DNA from: Geomonas propionica
Lineage (GTDB): Bacteria > Desulfobacterota > Desulfuromonadia > Geobacterales > Geobacteraceae
Assembly (NCBI RefSeq): GCF_016458235.1
Contig: NZ_JAEMHK010000009.1
Coordinates: forward strand, 1 to 64,000
Direction: 5' to 3'
Length of the DNA stretch: 64,000 nucleotides
Translations under genes and position numbers: made by a program
The notes under the pieces: generated by a model
Database searches by the model: none
What the model saw: the letters and a program-made list of their open reading frames with translations, nothing else
Told to the model about the DNA's origin: nothing
In this document: piece after piece, positions 52,309-61,500 of the stretch
How the letters are laid out: every line of letters starts with the position of its first letter
Numbering within the stretch: the stretch's first letter is position 1

Positions 52309-54249
52309 ATGTCCTTTCGCGTTCTGTTCTCCTACATCCTGATCTGTCTGGCACTGCCACGCCCATGCAGCGCCGCGCGCAACGTGGAGGTCATTCAGCA
52401 GCCAAGCCTCCTCATGTTCGGCGACGTGGAGCAGCGCGTTGCGGTGACCTATACGGCCAGCCAGCATGTCACCGACAACGCCAAGCGCACCGGTCAGTCC
52501 CTCGGTGAGCGATACTTGCTCATGACGACTGCCGCCTTACTGGACCCGAACCTGATGCTGTTTGACATCAACCTCGGTGGTAGCTACCAGAACGAGTTGG
52601 GTGGTCGCCGGTCTTCGAGGCTCGATGCACAGTACAACATCCTGGCGACAGGCCTCTCTGCTAGTTCTACCCCCTTCGGCGTGAGCACCTCCCGCAATTC
52701 AAACTTCATTGCTGACGGTTATTCCCCCTCTCATACCGTTACCACTACCAACACTTCCGTTTACGGGCGGTTCGTGCACGACGTCTTGCCGCTGCAGCTT
52801 AACTACATGCATGGGACCTCGACATCCAGCGGCCTCCCCGTAGACTTCAGTTCTGCTAGCGACTCCGTGATGCTCGCGGGTACGCATCATCTCCAATCGA
52901 GCAACACTACCTTTAACATCAATTTCACTTCGGACCGCTCAGGTGAGCGGGACAGCAGATCCTACAGGGCCAACATTGACAACACGAGCGAGTTGATCAA
53001 GGGGTACCAGCTCAAATCCTCGGTCAGCATCAACGACACGAAGCCTCTCGACGCGTTAAACAGGACCGTCACCTGGGCAGAGACCCTCAACGCGAATCTG
53101 GGGAAGGCATTGACCGGTTCGCTGGCTTTCGATCTTTCCGACAGTTCCACGGTCGACTTTTTCGGCGCCAACCAGAGCCAGACGACCAGGCAACTCAGTG
53201 GACAGCTTTCCCATCATCTCTTTCAGAGCCTGAGCACGACCCTCTCTGCTCACATGAGTGACAGCAGCGCCTACGGCGGTGGGGCCTCTTCCTATGGCGG
53301 CGGAGTGGATTTTCGGTATACCAAGATACTTCCCGCCAAGAGCGTGCTAGGGCTTAACTTCAACTACGCTGCGACCATGACTGACCAGAAGCTTCTCACG
53401 TCCGAAATAGCGGTAAACGATGAACAACACCAGGTGACGCAACCGGGACAATTCATCCTCCTGCAAATGCAAGGCGTGCTGACCCGAGTCGTCAGTGTCC
53501 GCAGTCTGAACCCGGATACCACATGGGTCGAAAACATCGACTACCGGGTACATCTGGCCCAAGGGGCCATAGAGATACTGGCTGGAGGGAATATCCCGCC
53601 CGGGACCAATCTGCTGGTCTCCTACGCGATGGCGGTCAATCCAAATCTCACCTACGAGTCAACTGGGTACTCCAGCGGGTTCCTTCTCAGTTTGCTCGGA
53701 AGCCTTTACACCATTTCGGGCAACATGTCGGTGCACAACGAGAGACAAGTGGGGGGGCAAGTTGTCGTGCCACTCAGCAAGAGCACCAGTTACAGCCTGC
53801 GTGGTAACGCTGACTTTGGCAACCTGAAGTGCGGGGGAGAGTATTCTTACTCTGATACCGTCTCACAGACTTATTCCAAGGTTCAATCTTTTGCCAGTTA
53901 CAACACCGCTCTTACCACGACCGATTCTCTGGGGGTGAACCTGGAAGACAACTACTACATGTATCCCGAAGGAGGCAGCACGGGGCGCGGCTATACTGAA
54001 AATACCCTTTCTGCCGCCGTTAGTTATACCGGATTGTTCTGGCAGAGCGTCAGGACCACCGCCTCAGTGACAGGGGCTGACAGCCGTAATCCATACGGCA
54101 CCACCGATACGCTTATGACCAGGCTCGGACTGAGCACGGTCTTCCGCAAACTGAGTTGTTCAGTTGACGTCACCAACTTATTTCGTCTTACCGAAAAGAC
54201 CTCCACCCGTGACACCAACGTCATAGTGCGTGTGGTAAGGAGTTTCTGA
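52309..54249 (+). CDS. Outer-membrane beta-barrel protein (porin of the cytochrome conduit)
   Basis: The 646-residue protein has a signal peptide (LICLALPRPCSA). Long alternating hydrophobic/polar strands follow from about residue 60 to the end, with many Ser/Thr/Tyr residues. The chain ends in VRVVRSF, with a terminal Phe typical of BAM-inserted barrels. It would sheath cytochromes across the outer membrane. Its N-terminal segment lacks heme motifs. It lies between the pentaheme lipoprotein and the second NHL lipoprotein, overlapping the latter by TGATG. Confidence 0.85.
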   Translation: MSFRVLFSYILICLALPRPCSAARNVEVIQQPSLLMFGDVEQRVAVTYTASQHVTDNAKRTGQSLGERYLLMTTAALLDPNLMLFDINLGGSYQNELGGRRSSRLDAQYNILATGLSASSTPFGVSTSRNSNFIADGYSPSHTVTTTNTSVYGRFVHDVLPLQLNYMHGTSTSSGLPVDFSSASDSVMLAGTHHLQSSNTTFNINFTSDRSGERDSRSYRANIDNTSELIKGYQLKSSVSINDTKPLDALNRTVTWAETLNANLGKALTGSLAFDLSDSSTVDFFGANQSQTTRQLSGQLSHHLFQSLSTTLSAHMSDSSAYGGGASSYGGGVDFRYTKILPAKSVLGLNFNYAATMTDQKLLTSEIAVNDEQHQVTQPGQFILLQMQGVLTRVVSVRSLNPDTTWVENIDYRVHLAQGAIEILAGGNIPPGTNLLVSYAMAVNPNLTYESTGYSSGFLLSLLGSLYTISGNMSVHNERQVGGQVVVPLSKSTSYSLRGNADFGNLKCGGEYSYSDTVSQTYSKVQSFASYNTALTTTDSLGVNLEDNYYMYPEGGSTGRGYTENTLSAAVSYTGLFWQSVRTTASVTGADSRNPYGTTDTLMTRLGLSTVFRKLSCSVDVTNLFRLTEKTSTRDTNVIVRVVRSF

Positions 54250-55358
54250 TGCGTCGCTGCGGTTTCAGCAGGGGGATTGGCAATAACGTGGTACGCCTTG
54301 TTCAGGCAGGTGTGCTAATCGGTGTGATGCTGCTCGTGGGGGGGTGCGCGACTCCGGTGGTGCCGCTTTTACAGCGTAGCGACGCCCCCGGTCCCCAGTG
54401 GCCGGAGCCTCCGATGCACGCCAAGATCCGGTGGGTCAAAAACGTCGTCACTCCTCGAGACGCGGGGGTCGCTCGCAGCGCCTGGAAGCACGCCTTGGAA
54501 TTTTTTACTGGTTCCGAGGCGGATAACATCGTCAAGCCCCACGGGGTCTACTACGACGATGCCGGTCGGCTTTTTGTGGCGGACTCCGGCCTGGGGGTGG
54601 TGCATGTGTACGACACGCGCAATAGTCTCTACAAGCGCATAACGGCACCTTCGGGGGCCCCTTTCCGCTCGCCGATCGGTCTTGCCCGGGATGAAAACGG
54701 CGGGCTCTTTATCTCCGATTCCGGCGCCGATACCGTCTACCGCTACGATCTCGCCAGCGGTGTAATCTCCCCCTTTCTCCGCGAGGTTGCCCGTCCCACC
54801 GGCATTGCCTATAACAAGCTGAACAAACTCCTTTACATAGCGGAAACAGGTTACAGTCGCGTGGTCGCTGTCGATCGCAGCGGTGGGCAGAAACTTACCA
54901 TTTATACCTCGAAGAATGGGGACGGCTTGTTCAACAGGCCTGTCGACCTCGCTGTTGACGGGGCAGGGCGTGTCTATGTTAACGACCCTCTCAACTACAA
55001 GATCAATATTTTCAGCCCGGACGGCAAACTGCAGCACAAGTTCGGCGAAATGGGGGACGGTACGGGACAGATGAACAAGCCCAAAGGGGTGGCGGTAGAC
55101 TCCATGGGACGCATCTTCGTCTGTGACTCCCTCCTCGATACGGTGCAACTCTACGATCCCAGCGGCACGTACCTGTTCAGCTTCGGCGCCAACGGCACCG
55201 GCGCCGGTGAGTTCTGGATGCCATCGGGCATACAGATCGCCAATAACTGGGTTTTCGTTTCCGATACCTATAACAATCGCGTGCAGGTGTTCCAGATCCT
55301 CTCTGACGAGGACTCAGCGAATGACGAACCGGCCGTGCGGCAACAAGATAAGAGGTGA
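54249..55358 (+). CDS. NHL-repeat beta-propeller lipoprotein
   Basis: The 369-residue protein has a lipobox near residue 33 (LVGGCATP) and about six NHL blades (PHGVYYDDAGRLFVADSGLG; PKGVAVDSMGRIFVCDSLLD). It is related in layout to the first NHL lipoprotein but lacks its repeated tail. The start overlaps the barrel stop (TGATG), so they are translated together. It may cap the conduit or dock extracellular cytochromes. Confidence 0.9.
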   Translation: MRRCGFSRGIGNNVVRLVQAGVLIGVMLLVGGCATPVVPLLQRSDAPGPQWPEPPMHAKIRWVKNVVTPRDAGVARSAWKHALEFFTGSEADNIVKPHGVYYDDAGRLFVADSGLGVVHVYDTRNSLYKRITAPSGAPFRSPIGLARDENGGLFISDSGADTVYRYDLASGVISPFLREVARPTGIAYNKLNKLLYIAETGYSRVVAVDRSGGQKLTIYTSKNGDGLFNRPVDLAVDGAGRVYVNDPLNYKINIFSPDGKLQHKFGEMGDGTGQMNKPKGVAVDSMGRIFVCDSLLDTVQLYDPSGTYLFSFGANGTGAGEFWMPSGIQIANNWVFVSDTYNNRVQVFQILSDEDSANDEPAVRQQDKR

Positions 55359-55363
55359 ATCCG

Positions 55364-57202
55364 ATGAGCGCCCCAACATTGACGCGGATGGGCCGTTGTC
55401 TCATAACCGCTGCACTGGCAGCCTGCATTGCCGTCACGCAGGCCCACGCCAAGCTGAGCGTGCTAAGCTCTCCCCATAATCTCTCGGCCAGCGGAGGCAA
55501 AGGGGGGAGCCGCCCCGGCGTCAGCTTCAGCGAGGAAAACAGGGTGTGTGTGTTCTGTCATGTTCCCCACCAGGCTACTCCCGGTCTGCCGCTTTGGAGC
55601 CGCCCGCTTCCCCCTGAAGCCACCGATTACAAGCTGTACCAGTCTTCTACCCTCAGCGCCGCTGCGGTGACGGGAAAGCCCACTGGCGCCTCGCGACTGT
55701 GCCTTAGCTGCCATGACGGCACCATCGCCCTTGGTCAGTTCGTCGGCAGCGGCATCACGACCGCGGTCACCATGCCCGGCGGTGCAACCGACAACCCCAA
55801 CCTCACTATCAACCTGACGGACGACCACCCCATATCCATCCAGTACACAGAGGCCGTGGCGCAGCAAAGCCAGCTCGTGTCGCCATCCGCCCTGCAGGGA
55901 CGGGTGCGTCTTGAGGGTGGGGCCGTACTGCAATGCACCTCGTGCCACGACCCTCATGATAATCAATTCGGCAATTTTCTCGTTATCAACAACACCGACC
56001 CCGCGCTCCCCAACTACCAGCCCGGCTCACCGCTCTGCACGGCGTGCCATCGTCCTTTGGGGTGGGACACCGCTGCCCACAATCCTGTCCGCACCCCCAC
56101 CCTTCCCAACGGCTGCGTGACCTGCCACGTGGTGCATAACGCCCCTGGGCCCGTGCGTCTTCTGCGCGGCGCAAAGCTCGAGGATACCTGTTACCTAAGC
56201 TGCCACAATGGCACCGGGGGCGGGGCAGACATAAAGTCACTCCTTGGGGTCGGCATGCACCGGCATCCGGTAGGTGAGGGAGGGGGCGGTGCCGGGCATG
56301 ACGAGAAGGAGTCGCTGCCTGCCGTCGAACACCATGTCCAGTGTGTCGACTGCCACAACCCGCATCAAGCCATGGTCGAGACGACTTCCCTTTCGCTGCC
56401 GCCGCTGGTAAACGGCACCCTGAAAGGGGTCGTCAAGGACAGCTTGGGCGCGAAGGCCGATTACGAGTACGAGATCTGCTTCAAGTGTCATTCCGGGGCG
56501 AACTCCTACAAGTTCTCCGGCGTCCTTGAGGCCAAGCCGAACCGCATCATCGCGGAGCAGAACCAGTCGTTTCGTTTTGACATCCTCAATCCGTCTTTTC
56601 ACCCGGTCGTGGCCGACCGCAAGACCTCCGGCGCCAGCCTGCTTGTTGAGTTGCAGAGCTCCATGAAGCGCATCTACTGCTCGGACTGCCACAGCAACAG
56701 CCTTGGCACCAAGGCGGGGGGGAGCGGCCCGGACGGGCCTCACGGGTCACAGTATCCGCACATATTGATCGGCCAGTACGACATGCCAGTAGCCGGGTCG
56801 GCGACAACCTCCTACAACAAGTCGCAGTACGCCCTTTGTTTTCGGTGCCATTCCGAGGATTACGTGATGGTGACCGGGACTGCGTTCAACGACGCCGGCG
56901 TGAACGAGCACGCCACCCATGTGCGTGACCGCCTTATTCCCTGCTTCGCCTGCCACGACCCCCACGGGGTTCCCTGGAAGCTAGGCGGGACGGCCACCAA
57001 CAACGCGCACCTGGTGAACTTCGACAAGGATTACACCGTGGGTGCCCAAGTAACCACTCCCGTCTACGTTACCAACAGTCCGGGCTCCGGTAGTTGCACC
57101 GTTAACTGCCATGCCGTCGCCGGCAACACCCACAGCTATGCCAAGTCTGCGGCCAAGTCCTTACTGCGCTTCAGGCCGGCCGCCGTTCCCAAATCCCGCT
57201 GA
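55364..57202 (+). CDS. Secreted multiheme cytochrome c (10 CXXCH plus 2 CX3CH)
   Basis: The 612-residue protein has a signal peptide (AALAACIAVTQAHA). It has ten CXXCH motifs and two CX3CH motifs (CYLSCH, CTVNCH), so up to 12 hemes. The first motif VCVFCHVPH is shared with the downstream OmcE-like protein. ATG 55364 is preferred to the GTG at 55355, which overlaps the previous stop. It is the last gene before a terminator, and is probably the outermost cytochrome of the conduit. Confidence 0.92.
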   Translation: MSAPTLTRMGRCLITAALAACIAVTQAHAKLSVLSSPHNLSASGGKGGSRPGVSFSEENRVCVFCHVPHQATPGLPLWSRPLPPEATDYKLYQSSTLSAAAVTGKPTGASRLCLSCHDGTIALGQFVGSGITTAVTMPGGATDNPNLTINLTDDHPISIQYTEAVAQQSQLVSPSALQGRVRLEGGAVLQCTSCHDPHDNQFGNFLVINNTDPALPNYQPGSPLCTACHRPLGWDTAAHNPVRTPTLPNGCVTCHVVHNAPGPVRLLRGAKLEDTCYLSCHNGTGGGADIKSLLGVGMHRHPVGEGGGGAGHDEKESLPAVEHHVQCVDCHNPHQAMVETTSLSLPPLVNGTLKGVVKDSLGAKADYEYEICFKCHSGANSYKFSGVLEAKPNRIIAEQNQSFRFDILNPSFHPVVADRKTSGASLLVELQSSMKRIYCSDCHSNSLGTKAGGSGPDGPHGSQYPHILIGQYDMPVAGSATTSYNKSQYALCFRCHSEDYVMVTGTAFNDAGVNEHATHVRDRLIPCFACHDPHGVPWKLGGTATNNAHLVNFDKDYTVGAQVTTPVYVTNSPGSGSCTVNCHAVAGNTHSYAKSAAKSLLRFRPAAVPKSR

Positions 57203-57224
57203 GTAATCCCCTTTCGTGACACCG

Positions 57225-57256
57225 AATGCTCCCCCCCCTGACGGGGCGGGAGCATT
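57225..57256 (+). terminator. Terminator-like hairpin
   Basis: AATGCTCCC pairs with GGGAGCATT, extended by CCCC/GGGG with one mismatch. It lies 22 bases after the 12-heme gene. Only a short T-rich stretch follows, so termination may be partial. Confidence 0.65.
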
Positions 57257-57482
57257 ACTTCACCTCCTTTTCCCCCACTGCAGTTGCACAATCCTCGTCC
57301 GGCACAACACCGCTTCGCCCCCTCGCGTAATCGCCGTTTCCAATGCGGTTAAAAGACCGCATCACTCTCCGTTATTTCGCCAAGACACCGGTACGTCATG
57401 GCTCGTTTTCCTGCGCGATACCTCCTGACAAGCCGCGATAATGGCAAACAGAAAAAACTAAGTGATCTAAAATACAGGTCTT

Positions 57483-57606
57483 TGCGGGGCAGATGAAAAA
57501 TGTATGCATTTTTTGCCGCAGTTGGGAACGAGGTTTGCTGATAGGAATTCAGAACATGTCGTTTGGCCCCGCATGGGGCTGACATTAAACCTGGTTGTTA
57601 TCAACC
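57483..57606 (+). promoter_or_regulatory. Multi-hairpin leader of the OmcE-like gene
   Basis: Three hairpins precede the gene. They are an AAAAATG-N4-CATTTTT dyad with outer TGCGG/CCGCA arms (57483-57520), GCCCC-GCAT-GGGGC (57566-57579) and GGTTG-TTAT-CAACC (57593-57606), 2 bases before an A-rich AAAGGAGA site. The upstream part of this 421-base gap (57260-57480) holds no gene I can see. Confidence 0.55.
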
Positions 57607-57623
57607 AAAAAAAGGAGACGGAA

Positions 57624-58475
57624 ATGAAAAAGGTTCTGGTTAGTGCAGTTGTTCTCGGTTCCATGGCTGTAGCAGGCGTTGCAATGGCAGGCATGTCGGC
57701 AAGGACAGGTGTCAACGGTTCCCTTCACGACATGAACGCAGTCGTCACCAACGCGGACAGCATGGCCCGAGTTTGTGTATTCTGCCACACCCCGCACAAC
57801 GCGGAAGCCAACTCGGCCCTCAACCCGGAAGCCAATGCGCCGCTTTGGAACCACAAAGCCGGAACCGCAACTTACCTTCCGTATGTCTGGGTCACTCCGC
57901 TCAACCAGAAGGACAGCGGCGGTGCTGACTTCGGGCCGCTCAGCGGTACTGAGGCCCTGCAGGGGCCGAGCCGTCTCTGCATGACCTGCCATGACGGTTC
58001 CATTGCCGTTGACCAGCACGGCAAGGCCGTGGAGCAGATCGGCACCAAGAAGATGGGTGATATCAATAGCGGACGTGCTAACCTTACCGGCGACCTGACC
58101 AAGACCCACCCGATCGGTTTCAACTACGAGGACATCAGGACTCTGCGTAACACTGCTGCTACCGGCGGGCTCGCTGATGCGACTACGGGCGATACCGAAA
58201 TCGTTAGTTCCGACCAGAAGTTTGCTACTGCTGTTGACACCGCCGTCGCCCAGGGTACCTACAACACGGTTGAGCGTCTCGGCACCAAAAAGATCAAGGA
58301 TGTACTCTTCCAGGGTAACATCATGACCTGCGCATCCTGCCATGAGGTTCACAACAAAGAGAACGTCATTCAGGATAACTACGTTGCTGGTAGCGGCATG
58401 TCCGGCGCTCCGAACTACTTCCTGTATGCCAAGGAAGCTCAGTCCCTGATCTGCCTCTCCTGCCACATCAAGTAA
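57624..58475 (+). CDS. Tetraheme cytochrome c, OmcE-like nanowire candidate
   Basis: The 283-residue protein has a signal peptide cleaved after AMA (residue 22). It has exactly four CXXCH motifs (CVFCH near 51, CMTCH near 119, CASCH near 236 and CLSCH at 279, four residues before the end). Long stretches without histidine-rich repeats lie between them. This heme number, size and the VCVFCHTPH start resemble OmcE, whose subunits stack into extracellular filaments by sharing a heme ligand across the interface. Filament formation here is an inference. AAAGGAGA precedes the ATG. Confidence 0.85.
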   Translation: MKKVLVSAVVLGSMAVAGVAMAGMSARTGVNGSLHDMNAVVTNADSMARVCVFCHTPHNAEANSALNPEANAPLWNHKAGTATYLPYVWVTPLNQKDSGGADFGPLSGTEALQGPSRLCMTCHDGSIAVDQHGKAVEQIGTKKMGDINSGRANLTGDLTKTHPIGFNYEDIRTLRNTAATGGLADATTGDTEIVSSDQKFATAVDTAVAQGTYNTVERLGTKKIKDVLFQGNIMTCASCHEVHNKENVIQDNYVAGSGMSGAPNYFLYAKEAQSLICLSCHIK

Positions 58476-58493
58476 GGTTGTTCTGGTCATGCA

Positions 58494-58557
58494 GAGGGGG
58501 CGTTTAGCCCCCTCCGTTGATGAAATTGGCTGCCCGTGACTACTCTAGTCACGGGCA
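58494..58557 (+). promoter_or_regulatory. Two perfect hairpins between the OmcE-like and giant cytochrome genes
   Basis: GAGGGGGC-GTTTA-GCCCCCTC (58494-58514) and TGCCCGTGAC-N7-GTCACGGGCA (58531-58557) lie in the 107-base gap. Neither has a T run, so they may mark RNA processing or stability rather than termination. Confidence 0.65.
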
Positions 58558-58582
58558 ATCATTCAATGAAAGGGAGACACCT

Positions 58583-61500
58583 ATGTTAAAGAAAGGCATT
58601 GCAGCTGCGGGGTGCCTAGCCATAGTTGCTGCGGGGTGGTCCTACGCGGCAACGACATGGCAGGTGCAGACCAAGCTCAGCAATACCGGCGGTACAATCC
58701 AGGTGCGCAATAAAGCGCTCCAAACCGCCGTGGGCTCACTAGTTTATAACAACTTCACCACCTCCGCCGACATCCCTGTCACGGTTACCGCGAAAGCCGG
58801 CTACAAGCTCGGCACCATCTACAAGGGTGGTGTAGCGCAGACCTTGACCAGCGACCAGATTTCCTCTGGGATTTACTCCGTCAGCCTCAACAAAACCAGC
58901 GGCCTTAGCCAGAACATTACCGCCAGCTTTATCGCCAGCCAGTTCACCATTACCGGCACGGCCATCGGCTCCGGCTCGGGCACCGTCACAGCTACTCCCG
59001 CTGCCGTCTATCCTGGCGGATCGAGCACGTTGACCATTGTCCCCAAGAACAACTACGACGTTGTGACCCAGATTTCGCCGAGCGGACTTACGCTTCAGGA
59101 CAACCTGGGCAAGACGGTCACTCTGCCGTACAGCGGCGCCGTCTACGTTACTCTGACCAACATTCAGGCTCCCAAGACCGTCACCGCGACCTTCACCACT
59201 GCCAGTGTTTCCGCTGGTCCTGACAGCGTGGTCGAGATCAACAAGCCGGTCACCATCAAGGGCAGTGTTGCCGCTGGCGACACCATCGCCTGGACCCAGG
59301 TGAGCGGCGACACTGTTACCCTCACAGGTCCGACCACCGCCACGCCGAGCTTCACCCCGGTTGCTGCCGGCACCTATGTCTTCCAGGCAACTGAATCCCT
59401 CAAAGGCCTGACTGACACCGTTCAGATTACCGTCGCCAGCGACGTGGCTGCTTACATGGATTCGACTTGCGGTGGCTGCCACAATGCCACCACCGGTGTG
59501 GTTCCGAGCACCGCGAACAACGGCTGGAAGGTTTCCGACCACAAAACCGCCGGTATTACCTGCATAACCTGCCATACCGACGCTCTCATGCCGACCCCGG
59601 TAAACACCCTGACGGTAAACAAGGATACCTTTACCATCACGGGTGCTTCCGCAGGAAACCTCGGCGACAACTACTGCGACACTTGCCACAACGGTGTTAG
59701 GGCTTACGACCATTCGACAGGCGTTGGCGTTGTCCCCACCACCACCTGCAGCAGCTGCCACACCCCGCACTACTTCAACCAGATCGGCCAGAATCACTTC
59801 GCGGGCCTGGCAACTCCCGCTACCGGTGCTGTCGCCGACGGCACTTCCAGGACCGCGTACGTGACCCAGGGCGCAACCTGCGCCGACTGCCACAACCCGC
59901 TCTCCAACGGCATGAACAAAGGCTACGCTGAAGGCGGCCACGGCAAGATTTCCGACGAGGCCCTGAATGCCTTCACCCACTATGACTGGTCCGCAGCGAG
60001 CCGTACCAACACCACTCTGCGCGGCAACAGCAACTGCATCCGCTGCCACACCACTGGTGGCTTCGCCCAGTTCCTCGGCGACACCGCTGCGTACACCAAG
60101 TTCAAGCCGGTCGCAGGCGCCCAGAACGTCCTGGGCTGCCAGAGCTGCCACACCAGCAACTACGCAACTGGTGAGCTTCGCACTGGCGCTACGCCGGTAG
60201 GTCTCTCCGCTCCGTTGACCAGCGGCTACTTCGCGCTGTTCTCCACCTCGGGCACCCTCGTTGCTGCCGACAAGACCAAGATCACGGTTCAGTTCCCCGG
60301 GTTCAAGAAGTCTTCGATTTGCATTCCGTGCCACTCCGGCCGCAGCACCGATGATGTCTTTGTAGCGGTCATCGACCAGGCCAAAGCACTGAACAAGAAC
60401 TACACCACCATCCAGACCAGCTACTACCAGCACGCTGCCAACATGGGCCAGACCTTCATCGGCAAAGGCGCATACAACTTCGACGGTACCGATTTCGTCG
60501 GCACCAACAACACCCATGCCAACGTCAAGAATGGTTTCACTGATACGCAGGGCCCCTGCGTTGGTTGCCACTACAGCACCACTGACAAGACCCACTCCCT
60601 CGAGGTTACCGCTTACACCGAGGTTTGTGGATTCTGCCACCGTGCTGGTTTCGGCGCCACTGACGTAGAAGAGAAGAAGGCTGAGTTCGATGCAGGCGTA
60701 GCAGTTCTTGACGCCCTGATTCGCACGAAGTTCGCACCGCTGCAGATCACTGTTGGCGACCTCGCCGCAGAGCGCGCTTACGTCCGTTTCGGCCGCTTCG
60801 GCGCTGAGTTGACCGGCACCGGTTATCCGCTTGCCCCGGAGGTTCGTGCCAAGAACGCCTACGGCGCATGGTACAACTGGCAGATCCTTGCCACCTACGA
60901 CAAAGCGGCTTTCGTTCACAACCCGAGCCTCGCACGTCAGATCCTGATGGAAACCATCGACTACGTCGACGATGCTAAGATCAACGGCACTGCAGAAGCT
61001 ACCATCGCTGCCAGCGCTCTTACTGCAGCCGATAAAGAAAAAGCAGAAAAATACGTTGCCAGCAATGGTTGCGCAGTCTGCCACGCTTCTAAAGACGCCC
61101 TCGTTGCTACTGGCAAGCACGCCAACGAAGTTTCCACCCACTCCGGCACCTGCGGCCGTTGCCACACCACTGAAGGCTACGTTGCCTTCCTTGCAACCGG
61201 CAACAGCCCGACCGGCAACTACACCAAGACCGCTTTGGCCGGTAACCCCAGCTTCAACGGCCTCGACAATGCTTACAACGGTTCCCAGAACGTCTCCTGC
61301 GTTGCTTGCCACGATACGCACGGCGGCACCCGCAACGTCGCTTGGACTCCGCAGCCGAAAGACACCTCAGCTGCAGCTTCTGCCCAGTACAAACTGTGCA
61401 CCTCCTGCCACAACCTGACCGATGCAGCTGGTAACGTCATGGCCTCCGGCCTGCTCGTTAACGGCACCCAGACGGTCGCAATGCAGCAGCACTACAAAGA

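Noticed and set aside
58739-61321. Long antisense frame of 860 codons over the giant cytochrome gene
   Set aside because: It exists because the sense gene uses few codons that give antisense stops; its product is Gly/Val-rich with no domain and no ribosome site, while the sense strand has 20 heme motifs.
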